NCBI GenBank assembly: GCA_017525605.1
Contig: JAFXSM010000044.1
Location: forward strand, 18,078-82,077
Origin: Treponema sp.
GTDB taxonomy: Bacteria; Spirochaetota; Spirochaetia; Treponematales; Treponemataceae
Reading direction: 5' to 3'
DNA length: 64,000 nt
Made by a program: the position numbers and the translations under genes. A model generated the notes under the pieces. That model had not been told where the DNA came from. It did not search any database and worked only from the letters and a program-made list of their open reading frames with translations. Shown one piece after another: positions 33,005 to 42,901 of the stretch; positions within the stretch are counted from its first letter, which is position 1; each line of letters starts with the position of its first letter.

Positions 33005-35392
33005 ATGAGTGATTATCTTGATGCAAACAATGAAGAGTTGTTGAAGGACTACTTTTCTGAATCGGAACAGATGGTTGACAATCTCGAAAGCAATATCTTG
33101 GCGATTGAGCAGGATCCTAATAACCATGATGCCATCGACGAAATTTTCCGCGCGGCTCATACATTAAAAGGAAACTCAGCTACTGTTGAATTTACTGAAA
33201 TTTCTCATTTTGCTCACACGATGGAAGACCTTCTCGATGAAGTTCGTTCCGACAGAGTGAAAGTCACCGAAGATGTTGTTGATACGCTTCTTACTGCACT
33301 TGATGTTATAAAAGATATGCTTGAAGCGCGTACGAACGGTGGCATTTACGATAAGAGCGTCGATGAAATCTCAAATAAAATCCGTTCGATGATTCCTGAC
33401 GGTTCCGGAAAGGCAAAGGTTGCACCTGAGCCTGCGAAACCTGCACCAGTCTCAGCACCTGTTGCTCGTGCTCCTGCTCCGACACAGACTGTCGTTGCAA
33501 TTCCAGAATACGAGCTTGCGGAGCTGAAACAGGATTGTACTGGCGGACAGAAACTTTGGTCTGTGACCGTCGTATTTGATGAGGACAATCCTATGAATTC
33601 CGTAGGAGGAATTCAGGTTTACGCGACTTTGAAAAATCATGGTACGGTTTTGAAGACAGTTCCTGATTTTGATGACCTTTATAAAGATGAGTTCTACAAG
33701 GAAGTCGTATATTACTTGGCATCCACAAGTACGGCAGACCAGCTCGAAGATGTTGCTTTCATAAGCGATGTCACTTTGAGCGTCGATGCGAGATGTTTGG
33801 ATGATGCAGTTTCCAAAGATTCGATTTCAGAGCCAGTAGCTGCTGCTGTTGCGCCTGCTCCTGTTGCTCCTAAAGCCGCTCCCGTAGCTGAACCTGCTCC
33901 TGTGCGCACTGAAACTGCACCAGTCGCTCAGACTGCTCCGGCACCTGCAAAAGCAGAACCTGCAAAGGCTCCTGCAAAATCTGCACCGGCGACCGGACAT
34001 GCACAGCAGAGTTCAACGCTTCGTGTTGACTCAAAGCGAATCGATTATTTGCTCAACTTGATTTCCGAAACTGTAATTACAAAAGCTTCTTTCAATCAGA
34101 GTGCGACTCAGTTGGCAGATATGCTTGTAAATTTCCAGACTTTGGATGCTTCGTTCAAAGAGAAAGTTCGCAAGATGTTCGAGCAGCTCCCTCAGTATCT
34201 CGACGAAATCCAGAATGGTGTTGCTGTAAAAGATATAAAGAATAATATCACCCAGGAATTTGGTGATATCGCGAATTATTTCGATTCCTTTGAAACGAAA
34301 TTCAAGGATTTGAATTCTAAGTTCCATTCATCGACACAGAACTTGGGTAGAATCGCCGGAGAACTTCAGGAAGGCGTTATGAAAATCCGAATGGTTCCAA
34401 TCAGTCAGATTTTCGACCGTTTTCCTCGTGTCGTCCGCGATTTGCAGAAAGACTTGCATAAAAAGGTCACTTTGCAGATTGAAGGTGAAGAGACCGAACT
34501 TGATAAGACAGTTATCGATGACCTGATGGATCCGATTATGCACTGTGTCAGAAATTCGGTCGATCATGGTATTGAAGCTCCTGATAAGCGTAAGGCTGCC
34601 GGAAAAGATGAGACAGGTACTGTTCTCTTGAAGGCTGCTAACGAAGGTAACATGATTATTATCGATGTTGTCGATGATGGTGGTGGTATCGATGTTGAGA
34701 AGGTAAAAGCGAAGGCTGTTTCTAAAGGCTTGATTCATCCGAATAAGGTCTTGTCAGACCAGGAAGCTGCACAGCTTATATTCATGCCAGGTTTCTCTAC
34801 GGCAGAAAAAATTACGAACGTTTCAGGACGCGGTGTTGGTCTTGATGTCGTAAAGAATATGATTGATAAACTTAACGGAACTGTTAACGTCACAACTGAA
34901 AAGGGCAAAGGCTCAAAGTTCAGTATCAGGCTTCCGTTGACGCTGGCTATCATTCAGGGACTTCTTGTTCGTGTCGGACGTGAGACATACTCAATTCCTA
35001 TTGCTTCGGTTATCGAAAGTGTCCGTGTTAAGAAATCCGAGATAAACACAATCGATAACTACGAGGTTCTTAACGTTCGAAATGAGGTAATAAGCGTCCT
35101 TCGGTTGAGTCGCTTGTTCAATATAAAGACTAATGAAGAGGGAGAGTACTGCTTCGTCGTTATCGTTGGTTCTCAGGAAAAGAAGATAGGTATCATGGTT
35201 GATAACTTGATTGGTGAGGAGGATGTCGTAATCAAGCCTCTTCGCGATCAGTTTACGCAGTCGCCTGGAATCGCCGGTGCTTCTATCCTTGGCGATGGTT
35301 CTGTTTCTCTTATCATCGATGTTACTCAGCTCCTTGAACTTGGTGTTCGTCAGGAGATTGAGGCTCGTCAAGAAAATAGTTTGGCGGATTAG
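33005..35392 (+). CDS. cheA: Chemotaxis histidine kinase CheA
   Basis: A 795-residue kinase at the core of chemoreceptor arrays. The P1 Hpt domain holds phospho-acceptor H52 in AAHTLKG. Two Pro/Ala-rich linkers (about 140-165 and 275-335) flank a non-standard P2-like domain. P3 dimerisation is at about 340-450. P4 ATPase motifs follow (MHCVRNSVDHGI, DDGGGID, GRGVGLDVVKNM), then the C-terminal P5 CheW-like domain. An upstream in-frame start at 32918 lies within the dapL terminator and is rejected. It is the first gene of cheA-cheW/R-cheX-cheY, the order known in T. pallidum and T. denticola. Confidence 0.95.
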   Translation: MSDYLDANNEELLKDYFSESEQMVDNLESNILAIEQDPNNHDAIDEIFRAAHTLKGNSATVEFTEISHFAHTMEDLLDEVRSDRVKVTEDVVDTLLTALDVIKDMLEARTNGGIYDKSVDEISNKIRSMIPDGSGKAKVAPEPAKPAPVSAPVARAPAPTQTVVAIPEYELAELKQDCTGGQKLWSVTVVFDEDNPMNSVGGIQVYATLKNHGTVLKTVPDFDDLYKDEFYKEVVYYLASTSTADQLEDVAFISDVTLSVDARCLDDAVSKDSISEPVAAAVAPAPVAPKAAPVAEPAPVRTETAPVAQTAPAPAKAEPAKAPAKSAPATGHAQQSSTLRVDSKRIDYLLNLISETVITKASFNQSATQLADMLVNFQTLDASFKEKVRKMFEQLPQYLDEIQNGVAVKDIKNNITQEFGDIANYFDSFETKFKDLNSKFHSSTQNLGRIAGELQEGVMKIRMVPISQIFDRFPRVVRDLQKDLHKKVTLQIEGEETELDKTVIDDLMDPIMHCVRNSVDHGIEAPDKRKAAGKDETGTVLLKAANEGNMIIIDVVDDGGGIDVEKVKAKAVSKGLIHPNKVLSDQEAAQLIFMPGFSTAEKITNVSGRGVGLDVVKNMIDKLNGTVNVTTEKGKGSKFSIRLPLTLAIIQGLLVRVGRETYSIPIASVIESVRVKKSEINTIDNYEVLNVRNEVISVLRLSRLFNIKTNEEGEYCFVVIVGSQEKKIGIMVDNLIGEEDVVIKPLRDQFTQSPGIAGASILGDGSVSLIIDVTQLLELGVRQEIEARQENSLAD

Positions 35393-35413
35393 TCTGGGGT
35401 ATAGGAGAAAGGT

Positions 35414-36877
35414 ATGGCAGAAAATACAAATACAAAACCTTCAATTAATACTGTCCTGAAGGAGAGCCTTGGAAGTCTTCAAAGTCTTGCCGGTCCGGAT
35501 GCTGCTGGAGATAAGCTTGACAATCTTGCTACCATAATTGATTACAAGATGGTTACTTTTTCTCTTGCGGGAAAGGATTATGCCATCGATATCATGAAGG
35601 TAAAGGAAATAGCTAAAGCTGGTCGTTTTACTTATGTTCCTAACGCGCTTCCTTTTGTTCTTGGAGTTTATAATCTCCGTGGTGAGATTATTCCGATAGT
35701 CGATTTGCGCTTGTTCTTCAATATTGAGGTTCCTGAGCGTGAGTACGATGCGATTGAAAATATGCTTATCGTTTCAATTGGTGAGCAGATTTTTGGAGTC
35801 GTCGTTGATGATATCGATAAGGTCGTTGGTATTCAGAAGTCAACGATAAATCCGCCGCATCCGTTGTTCGGCGATATCAACATCAAATACATTCAGGGTG
35901 TTGTTGAAGTCAACAATAGACTTTATATCCTTCTTGATATTGAGCGTATTTTTGGTTCAAAACAGGAAACTGCTGAGACCACGAGCGAGGAAGTTCCTGC
36001 AAAAGAAGTTGGTTCGAAAATCGCTATGCAGACTGCACAGAAATCTGCGGCGCAGAAAGTGGCTGAATCAAAGAGCAGTGTAAGTGCTACTGCTCCTAAA
36101 GTAGAGCCGAAGCCTGAACCAAAAAAGGAAAAGGTTGACTATTCGTTCATTGTGAGCGGTTTGTCTTCGATGAAGAAATTCAACGTGACTGGGCTCAATG
36201 AGAATTGGGTTGAGGATCGTTATGCTGATTGGGAATCAGAGCGAGGTAAGGATAAGACTCAGTTGCAGACAGTAGACGATGCTGATGCGTTCTTGAAGAG
36301 TTTCTATTCTCCGTGTTCAGGAACATGGTGGAGAAAAGATTATGCCGATGCTGTTTTCAAGGCTCTTCCTGATAATTCTGCAAAGCAGATTGTCGTTTGG
36401 AATCTTGGTTGCGGAAAGGGATTCGAAACTTATTCATTCGCTTGCATTTTGAAAAAGCGTTATCCTGATGCTAAGATTAAAATCTACGCACATGAAATCG
36501 ACTTGCTGAGCATTTCAAATGCAACGATTCTTGCGGTTCCGGCTGATATCGCGACTGACTGGTATTCTCCATATCTTTCTAAGAAGGCATCGGGTGAATT
36601 TACGTTCTCACCGGAGATAAAAGATAGTATAATGTTCGAATACCATGATTGTGCAAATACGAATGCTCTTCCGCCTGTCGACATTGTATTGGCTCGTGAT
36701 GTGCTTTCATTCCTCTCTGCTGATGTTCAGAAGAAACTGGCTGATGATTTCGGTGAAAAGCTGAAAGGAAATGGAATTGCTATCGTCGGTCAGAATGAGG
36801 TTCTTACGAATCTTGACGTTTCTGGAAAATGGTCTGAGCAGTCTGTTGGTTCGGTTACTATTTTCAATAAAAAATAA
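35414..36877 (+). CDS. cheW: CheW adaptor fused to a CheR-like methyltransferase domain
   Basis: A 487-residue chemotaxis coupling protein. The CheW domain spans about 45-190 (VTFSLAGKDYAIDIMKVKEIAK, LGVYNLRGEIIPIVDLR). A Lys/Ala/Pro-rich linker follows, then a C-terminal domain (about 245-487) resembling the SAM-binding half of CheR: VVWNLGCGKGFETYSFACIL, then VDIVLARDVLSFL. The N-terminal receptor-binding helical domain of true CheR appears absent, so methyltransferase activity is uncertain. CheW-CheR-like fusions are known in treponemes and are thought to serve the receptor array. GGAG precedes the ATG, 21 bp after cheA. Confidence 0.9.
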   Translation: MAENTNTKPSINTVLKESLGSLQSLAGPDAAGDKLDNLATIIDYKMVTFSLAGKDYAIDIMKVKEIAKAGRFTYVPNALPFVLGVYNLRGEIIPIVDLRLFFNIEVPEREYDAIENMLIVSIGEQIFGVVVDDIDKVVGIQKSTINPPHPLFGDINIKYIQGVVEVNNRLYILLDIERIFGSKQETAETTSEEVPAKEVGSKIAMQTAQKSAAQKVAESKSSVSATAPKVEPKPEPKKEKVDYSFIVSGLSSMKKFNVTGLNENWVEDRYADWESERGKDKTQLQTVDDADAFLKSFYSPCSGTWWRKDYADAVFKALPDNSAKQIVVWNLGCGKGFETYSFACILKKRYPDAKIKIYAHEIDLLSISNATILAVPADIATDWYSPYLSKKASGEFTFSPEIKDSIMFEYHDCANTNALPPVDIVLARDVLSFLSADVQKKLADDFGEKLKGNGIAIVGQNEVLTNLDVSGKWSEQSVGSVTIFNKK

Positions 36878-36903
36878 AATATATAATACAGGAGTAAAAG
36901 CCC

Positions 36904-37389
36904 ATGAGAGTAGAGTATATTAACCCATTTGTTGAGACTTCGTATCAGGTTTTGAAAGAAGTTCTCAATGGTGCTACAGTTACACGTGGTGATTTGTATT
37001 TAAAATCAACTGCAATGCCTGTTATGGGTGTTGCGGCATTCGTTGGTCTTGCTGGTGATGTTGAAGGTCGTGTTCTTTTTGATATGACATTGCAAACAGC
37101 TTTGAATATCGCATCTGCTATGAACTTCGGTGAGAAGTTTACCGAATTCGATGATATGGCAAAAGCTACAATCAGTGAGTTGGCAAATCTTATAACTGCA
37201 CAGGCTGTTACAAAGTTGCATGAACAGGGGTTTAAGTTCGATCTTACGCCTCCAGCATTGTTCGCCGGTGAAAAAATGGAAATTGCTGCGATGGGTGGTA
37301 GTACAAGCAATGTTGAGGCATTGATTGTACCTCTTATTACAGATTGTGGTAAAATTGAAGTAAACGTCGCAATTCGCGAACGCGTATAA
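36904..37389 (+). CDS. cheX: CheY-phosphate phosphatase CheX
   Basis: A 161-residue CheC/CheX-family protein that dephosphorylates CheY-P; in spirochaetes this replaces CheZ. It has the conserved helix with Glu and Asn (ATISELANLITAQAVTKL) and a single such motif, as in CheX dimers. GGAG lies upstream. It is 26 bp after the CheW-CheR gene and 14 bp before cheY, which fits direct action on CheY. Confidence 0.9.
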   Translation: MRVEYINPFVETSYQVLKEVLNGATVTRGDLYLKSTAMPVMGVAAFVGLAGDVEGRVLFDMTLQTALNIASAMNFGEKFTEFDDMAKATISELANLITAQAVTKLHEQGFKFDLTPPALFAGEKMEIAAMGGSTSNVEALIVPLITDCGKIEVNVAIRERV

Positions 37390-37403
37390 CAAGGAGTGTC
37401 GAA

Positions 37404-37838
37404 ATGAAAACAAAAGGAGATTTCCCTTCAATCAATGAGCGTCCGCCAGAAGGAATTACTGCAGACGGACGAAAAATCCGTGTTCTGGTCGTTGACGATT
37501 CTATGTTCGTTGCGAAACAGCTTGGTCAGATTCTTACAAGTGAAGGTTACGAAGTTGTAGCGACCGCTGTTGATGGAAAAGACGGAGTTGATAAGTACAA
37601 GGATCTCTGCCCTAATGTCGATTTGGTCACTATGGATATTACAATGCCTCGTATGGATGGTATTGAAGCTCTTACACAGATTATGGCCTTCGATAAAAAT
37701 GCAAAGGTTGTTATGGTAAGTGCTTTGGGAAAAGAGGAACTTGTTAAAAAGTCTCTTCTTCTTGGTGCAAAAAACTATATCATCAAGCCTTTGGATCGCA
37801 AAAAGGTTCTTGAGAGAATTGGTGGTATTTTCAAATAA
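37404..37838 (+). CDS. cheY: Chemotaxis response regulator CheY
   Basis: A 144-residue single-domain receiver. A 25-residue extension precedes the fold (IRVLVVDDSMFVAKQ). The phospho-acceptor Asp is in VTMDITMPRMDG, and the switch residues are in MVSALG and the lysine of IIKPL. CheY-P controls flagellar motor reversal. It is the last gene of the operon, preceded by AAGGAG and followed by a strong terminator. Confidence 0.93.
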   Translation: MKTKGDFPSINERPPEGITADGRKIRVLVVDDSMFVAKQLGQILTSEGYEVVATAVDGKDGVDKYKDLCPNVDLVTMDITMPRMDGIEALTQIMAFDKNAKVVMVSALGKEELVKKSLLLGAKNYIIKPLDRKKVLERIGGIFK

Positions 37839-37917
37839 AATGGCAGATGCACAGAACATATTGTTCTTGCATTTCTCTATTGGATTTGTTTCCGTTTCAT
37901 CATTTTAATCATGGATT

Positions 37918-37951
37918 AAATCGTCTTTGTTTTCAAAGACGATTTTTTTTT
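37918..37951 (+). terminator. Terminator of the chemotaxis operon
   Basis: Perfect 12-bp stem AAATCGTCTTTG / CAAAGACGATTT (37918-37929 and 37934-37945) with a TTTT loop and a long T tract. Confidence 0.92.
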
Positions 37952-38094
37952 GTTTATTTTGCAGAAATATCAAAATTTTGAAATTTTTCGGCTTTCTCAA
38001 AAATCAGTTCTATTCTAAATCCCATGAAAAGTTTTATAATTGCAATTCATATGGGTTTCTGAAAATCTTTCGGGAACTTTAAAGGAGTTTACTT

Positions 38095-39228
38095 ATGAAG
38101 AAAGTTTTGGTCTGCAAGGAAATGGACGAACGCGAGACACGCGTTGCCTTGATTCCTGATGACATCAAAAAACTTGTGTCTATGGGCTTTGAATTCAAAG
38201 TCGTGTCGGGAGCCGGTCTCAAATCTGGTTTTTCTGACGAAGCCTATAAGACTGCTGGTGCAACAATCGTTGCAAAAGAAGAAGATGCTTATGCGGATTC
38301 GGAAATCATTGTCCGCATTATGAAGCCGACATCGATTGACGGAATCAAGGAAGGCACTTTGCACTTGAGTTATCTTGATCCGTTCAATGAAAAAGAGCTT
38401 CTGAACAAATTCGCTTCGAATGGACTTCAGGCTGTTTCATTGGAGATGATTCCGAGAACTACTCTCGCTCAGAAAATGGATGTTCAGTCTTCCCAGACTT
38501 CATTGGCAGGTTATGTCGCAGTTTTAAATGCGGCTGCTAAACTCCCGAAAATCCTTCCTATGATGGTTACTCCGGCTGGTACAATCAACCCTGCTCGCGT
38601 TTTCATTATTGGTGTCGGTGTTGCCGGTCTTCAGGCAATCGCTACTGCAAAACGCTTGGGTGCACGTGTTGACGCTTTCGATACTCGTCCGGTCGTTGAA
38701 GAGCAGGTTAAATCACTCGGCGCTTCATTCGTTAAGATTGACCTCGGTGAAATGGGTCAGACTGCTCAAGGATATGCAAAAGAGCTTACTCCAGAGCAGA
38801 TTGCAAAACAGAAGGAAGCTCAGGCTAAGGTCTGTGAGAAGGCGAACATCGTTATCACGACTGCAAAAGTCTTCGGTCGCAAGGCTCCGCGTCTCATCGA
38901 AAAGAACGTTCTTGACCGCATGATGCCAGGCTCAATCGTTGTCGATATGGCTTGTTCAACAGGCGGAAACGTCGAGGGCTCTAAACTCTTCGAAAACGTT
39001 GTTACAGAGAACGGCGTTACAATCATGTCTGGCGATTTGCTTGAGCGTCAGGTTCCGTATGATGCTTCAAAGATGCTTTCTGGAAACATCACTGCGTTCC
39101 TTACGCACGCTGGCTTCTACAACAAGGAAGCAAAAGAGTTCAAGGTCAACATGGAAGACGAAATCATGAAGGGCTGCTTGCTCACACAGGGCGGACAGAT
39201 TATTCATGAGAGATTCAAGAACAACTAA
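38095..39228 (+). CDS. pntAA: NAD(P) transhydrogenase alpha subunit, part 1
   Basis: A 377-residue soluble NAD(H)-binding subunit (domain I) of the proton-translocating transhydrogenase. The AlaDh/PNT fold is seen in MDERETRVALIPDDIKKL, IGVGVAGLQAIATAKRLGARVDAFDTRP and GSIVVDMACSTGGNVE. The enzyme couples hydride transfer between NADH and NADP+ to proton flow, supplying NADPH. The next two genes encode the membrane parts, giving the three-subunit form known from Rhodospirillum. AAAGGAG lies upstream of the ATG. Confidence 0.92.
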   Translation: MKKVLVCKEMDERETRVALIPDDIKKLVSMGFEFKVVSGAGLKSGFSDEAYKTAGATIVAKEEDAYADSEIIVRIMKPTSIDGIKEGTLHLSYLDPFNEKELLNKFASNGLQAVSLEMIPRTTLAQKMDVQSSQTSLAGYVAVLNAAAKLPKILPMMVTPAGTINPARVFIIGVGVAGLQAIATAKRLGARVDAFDTRPVVEEQVKSLGASFVKIDLGEMGQTAQGYAKELTPEQIAKQKEAQAKVCEKANIVITTAKVFGRKAPRLIEKNVLDRMMPGSIVVDMACSTGGNVEGSKLFENVVTENGVTIMSGDLLERQVPYDASKMLSGNITAFLTHAGFYNKEAKEFKVNMEDEIMKGCLLTQGGQIIHERFKNN

Positions 39229-39257
39229 AAAGCCGTTTTTGAAAGGAGTTAATTTTT

Positions 39258-39551
39258 ATGGACATAATGCTTATTTTCGTATTTGTAATCGCTGCTTTCT
39301 TGGGATTGGAGTTGATTGCAAAAGTTCCTTCTCAGTTGCATACGCCGTTGATGTCAGGAACTAACGCTATTTCCGGTATCACTGTTGTCGGTGCTATTTC
39401 TATCACAGCTGCTGCCGTTAAAATCGGCGGAAAGGTCGGAGCTGTTCTTGGCTTCCTCGCTATTGTTTTCGCTACAATCAACGTAATCGGTGGTTACATG
39501 GTTACTGACCGAATGCTTGGTATGTTCAAGAAAAAGGACGCTAAGAAATAA
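39258..39551 (+). CDS. pntAB: NAD(P) transhydrogenase alpha subunit, part 2
   Basis: A 97-residue membrane subunit with about three helices. The conserved segment KVPSQLHTPLMSGTNAISGI is typical of the PntA membrane domain. GAAAGGAG precedes the start. It sits 29 bp after pntAA and 13 bp before pntB. Confidence 0.92.
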   Translation: MDIMLIFVFVIAAFLGLELIAKVPSQLHTPLMSGTNAISGITVVGAISITAAAVKIGGKVGAVLGFLAIVFATINVIGGYMVTDRMLGMFKKKDAKK

Positions 39552-39564
39552 GGGGTGCTGAGAA

Positions 39565-41013
39565 ATGTCTGATATAGCTATAAAAATTCTTTACATGATT
39601 TCTTGTATCTTCTTCATCCGCGGTATCAAACTCCTCGGAAAGACTGATACAGCCCGCAAAGGTAACGCATATTCAGCAGTCGGTATGTTGATTGCTTGTG
39701 TTACTGTTTTGATTCAGAAGGACGTTATGAGCGCATTCTCTACGGATGCTGCAACTTGGGGCGGAAACCCTCTTCTTTCAAACGGCTACTGCTGGATTAT
39801 CGCCGCAGTTTTGATTGGTACTGTAATCGGTGCTATCTGGTCTAAGAAAGTTCAGATGACTGGTATGCCTGAGCTTGTTGCTTTGTTCAACGGTTTCGGA
39901 GGTCTTTCTTCACTTCTCGTTGCTTTGACTCAGTACATCGCAGCAGAAAAAGGTGACTACTTCACAGCTGTTTCACTCGGTCTCACAATCGCAATCGGTG
40001 CTGTTGCATTCACAGGTTCTTTGGTTGCTTGGGGAAAATTGAGCGGAAAAATGACTTTCAAGGGCTGGGTAATTCCTGCTAAGAACGCTGTAAACGGTGT
40101 TTTGTGTGTGCTCGGTCTTGTTGCAATCATCGCTTACGCTTTCTTGAACGCAGAGAATCCGCTCGGCGTTGCTGAAATCGAGAAATACGCAATCATCGCT
40201 TCAACAGCAATCTTCCTCCTTTTGGGATTCACGATGGTAATTCCGATTGGTGGCGGCGACATGCCGGTTATCATTTCATTCTTGAACGCTTTGTCTGGTT
40301 TGGCTGCTGCATTCGCTGGTTTCGCAATCAACAACACAGTATTGGTTGTTTCCGGATGTCTCGTAGGTGCTTCTGGTCTTATCCTCACATTGATTATGTG
40401 TAAGGCTATGAACCGCACATTCGGTTCACTCCTCTTCAAGAGCTTCGGCGGTCAGAAGAAGAAGGGCGCAAATGGTCCTGCAAAAGAGCCAAAATCTATG
40501 TCTGTCGAAGATGCTTACATGATTCTCGAAGCAGCAAAGAACGTTGTATTCGTTCCAGGTTATGGTATGGCTGTAGCTCAGGCTCAGCACGCTGTAAAAG
40601 AGCTTTGCGACAAGCTTGAGGAGAACGGTGCAGAAGTAAACTTCGCAATCCACCCGGTTGCTGGTCGAATGCCAGGACACATGAACGTATTGCTTGCTGA
40701 GGCAAACGTTCCTTACGAGCAGCTCAAGACTGCTGACGAAATGAACCCGCAGATGAGCAATGTTGATGTTGCAATCGTTATCGGCGCAAACGACGTTGTT
40801 AACCCGGATGCTATCCACGACGAAAGCTCACCACTCTACGGTATGCCAATTGTAAACGCTCACGAGGCTCGCACAGTATTCGTATTGAAGCGCGGTAAGG
40901 GAACGGGATTCTCTGGTGTAGAGAACCCACTCTTCACAAACGACAATACTGTAATGATTTACGGCGATGCCAAGGCTACGGTGAGTGCGCTCGTAAGCGA
41001 GTTCAACGAGTAG
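39565..41013 (+). CDS. pntB: NAD(P) transhydrogenase beta subunit
   Basis: A 482-residue subunit. About nine helices lie in residues 1-270 (including GGGDMPVIISFLNALSGLAAAF). The C-terminal NADP(H)-binding domain III (about 310-482) has VPGYGMAVAQAQ, NFAIHPVAGRMPGHMNVLLAEA and VVIGANDVVNP. It completes the proton pump. Two hairpins follow the stop. Confidence 0.94.
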   Translation: MSDIAIKILYMISCIFFIRGIKLLGKTDTARKGNAYSAVGMLIACVTVLIQKDVMSAFSTDAATWGGNPLLSNGYCWIIAAVLIGTVIGAIWSKKVQMTGMPELVALFNGFGGLSSLLVALTQYIAAEKGDYFTAVSLGLTIAIGAVAFTGSLVAWGKLSGKMTFKGWVIPAKNAVNGVLCVLGLVAIIAYAFLNAENPLGVAEIEKYAIIASTAIFLLLGFTMVIPIGGGDMPVIISFLNALSGLAAAFAGFAINNTVLVVSGCLVGASGLILTLIMCKAMNRTFGSLLFKSFGGQKKKGANGPAKEPKSMSVEDAYMILEAAKNVVFVPGYGMAVAQAQHAVKELCDKLEENGAEVNFAIHPVAGRMPGHMNVLLAEANVPYEQLKTADEMNPQMSNVDVAIVIGANDVVNPDAIHDESSPLYGMPIVNAHEARTVFVLKRGKGTGFSGVENPLFTNDNTVMIYGDAKATVSALVSEFNE

Positions 41014-41030
41014 TAAAGTGGTTGCCACAC

Positions 41031-41054
41031 CAGCCGCTCTGCTTGTCGCGGCTG
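41031..41054 (+). terminator. Hairpin after pntB
   Basis: 7-bp GC-rich stem CAGCCGC / GCGGCTG followed by TTTGG. It is a likely first, weak terminator for the pnt operon. Confidence 0.45.
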
Positions 41055-41057
41055 TTT

Positions 41058-41084
41058 GGATTCGATTTTACTAACGCAAAATCA
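41058..41084. repeat. Small palindromic repeat type A, copy 1
   Basis: GATTTTAC-taac-GCAAAATC flanked by GGATTC. The 27-base unit matches 50245-50271 with one mismatch. It lies in the pntB 3' region, between two hairpins. Confidence 0.7.
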
Positions 41085-41100
41085 TTGTGATGGGAATATG

Positions 41101-41137
41101 CGCCAGTCTTCTGAATGGGAGGCTGGCGTTTTTTTTT
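41101..41137 (+). terminator. Terminator of the pnt operon
   Basis: 11-bp stem (41101-41111 with 41118-41128, containing CGCCAG / CTGGCG) followed by nine T. It reads in the + direction, so it ends the pntB transcript before the convergent ABC genes. Confidence 0.85.
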
Positions 41138-41155
41138 AATCTTTTCAGGACTTCC

Positions 41156-42901
41156 CTACACGCTCCACTTTGCTTCTTTTGCCTGTAAGTCGTGCATCTT
41201 TACGAAAAGCGAACCTTCTTTTGCTTTCAACTGGCTTGGGCTTCCTTGTTCGGCGACTTTTCCGTCTTTCAAGACGACGATTTTGTCCGCGTTTTCTACG
41301 GTGCGCATTCGGTGGGCGATGACGAGGACGGTTTTGCCTTTCAAAAGGCGGGAAAGGGCCGACTGCACTTTGCTTTCGTTTTCAACATCGAGCGAGGCTG
41401 TCGCTTCGTCCAAAAGTACAATTGGCGCGTTTTTGAGAAGGGCGCGGGCGATTGAGATTCTCTGCCTCTCGCCGCCGGAAAGCTTTGTGCCGTTCTCGCC
41501 GATTTTTGTGTTGTAGCCGTCGCTAAGTTTCTGCACGAACTCGTCGCAGTTGGCATCCCGAGCCGCCTGCATGACTTCTTTGTCCGTCGCGCCGTGTTTT
41601 CCGAGCCGGATGTTTTCCATAACGGTGTCGTCAAAAAGAACGACATCCTGAAAGACCATCGAATAGTCGGTCAAAAGCGTTTCCGGCTCAACCGTGTCGA
41701 TGTCGATTCCTCCCACGGTGATTTTTCCGCCCTGTGCGTCCCAGAGACGGGCTGCAAGGCGAGCGCAAGTTGATTTTCCGCTTCCGCTTTCTCCAACGAG
41801 AGCGGTGACTTCGCCTTCTTTTGCGGTGAACGAAACTCCGTCCAGAACTTTTCCGTCGGAATAAGAGAACGAAACATTGTCAAAAACGATGTCGTGACCG
41901 GCTGGCTTGAATTCGCTTTTTCCGCCGGCAGATTTTGTGTCGTAGATTTCCATGAGCCGCTCGGCCGACACTTCCGACATGAACACTTCCGCAATCAGGG
42001 CAAGGCTCTGGTCAAAGGGAGCGTACACTCGCGTAATCACGAGCAGGAACATGAAGAGCGTCATAAAATCTACCTGGCCACAAAGAATTAGGTTCGCGCC
42101 TGTAAGAATTGTCGTGGCAACACCCAGCCGCATGATGACGCTTGCCGCATTCACGAAGATTCCTGTTGCAAGCTCGCCTGAAATCAGCGTCTTTTCCTGA
42201 ACATCTATTCTATTGTTCACTTCGGAAAGGAATTTTTCTTCCTGATTCGTCGCGTGGATTTCACGGAGATTTTCGATTGTCTCCTGCATGGTGTCAGAGA
42301 CGGCAAGACTTGCTTTCTTTGCTTTTTCGGCATTCCGTTTTGCCATTTTTCTTGATCCGAACAAAAGGGCAAACGCAACCGGAACTCACCAGAGGCATGA
42401 AATCATAAGCCGCCAGTCAAAAACGGCAAGCATTACAGCCACAATCGCGGTTGAAACATAGGAGCCGTAGAGGTATCCCAGAACATGCGACCAGACATGC
42501 TCCATGCGGTTCACGTCGCTCATAATCGTCTCGGTCAAATCCGCCAAATCACGCTTAGCGAAAAACGAAAGCGGAAGCTTACGAAGCCGCTCTGCAATCC
42601 CGATGCGCATGTCCTTGATTTCGCCGTAGACAAGGCCGTAAGTCGAACGGTACTGCTGAATGTGCGTCAAAAGCGAGAGGACGACGAATCCCAGAATCAG
42701 CGCAAGGAAAAATGCCGGTTTTGGAAGATCTGCGCCACCTGTATGGGCTTTCATAAATCCTTCCATCAGAAAATAGAGGATTCCCATTCCGCCCATGACG
42801 ACAAGGTTCACGATAATTGTCCAGAACATCCCTTTTTTTGTGTTTGAAACGCCTTTGTCAGAAAGCGCGTATTTTCGTTTGAAATTTTCTCCGAATATCA
42901 T
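41156..42901 (-). pseudogene. ABC half-transporter (permease-ATPase) interrupted by one in-frame TGA
   Basis: The frame from ATG 42901 encodes about 580 codons of a permease-ATPase fusion but holds a single TGA at 42386-42388. Both sides are in the same frame and continue the transmembrane domain (...RLMISCLW, stop, VPVAFALLFGSRKMAKR...). The downstream part has Walker A GESGSGKST, LSGGERQR and Walker B VLLDEATASLD, all intact. The ATG overlaps the stop of the upstream ABC gene (ATGA), so the two encode a heterodimer like siderophore-type ABC pairs. The stop could be a nonsense mutation, a sequence error or a readthrough site. No selenocysteine role is known for such proteins. Confidence 0.8.

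Noticed and set aside
42386..42388. TGA as selenocysteine
   Set aside because: No recognisable SECIS-like stem follows and ABC permeases are not known selenoproteins; a nonsense change or base error is simpler.
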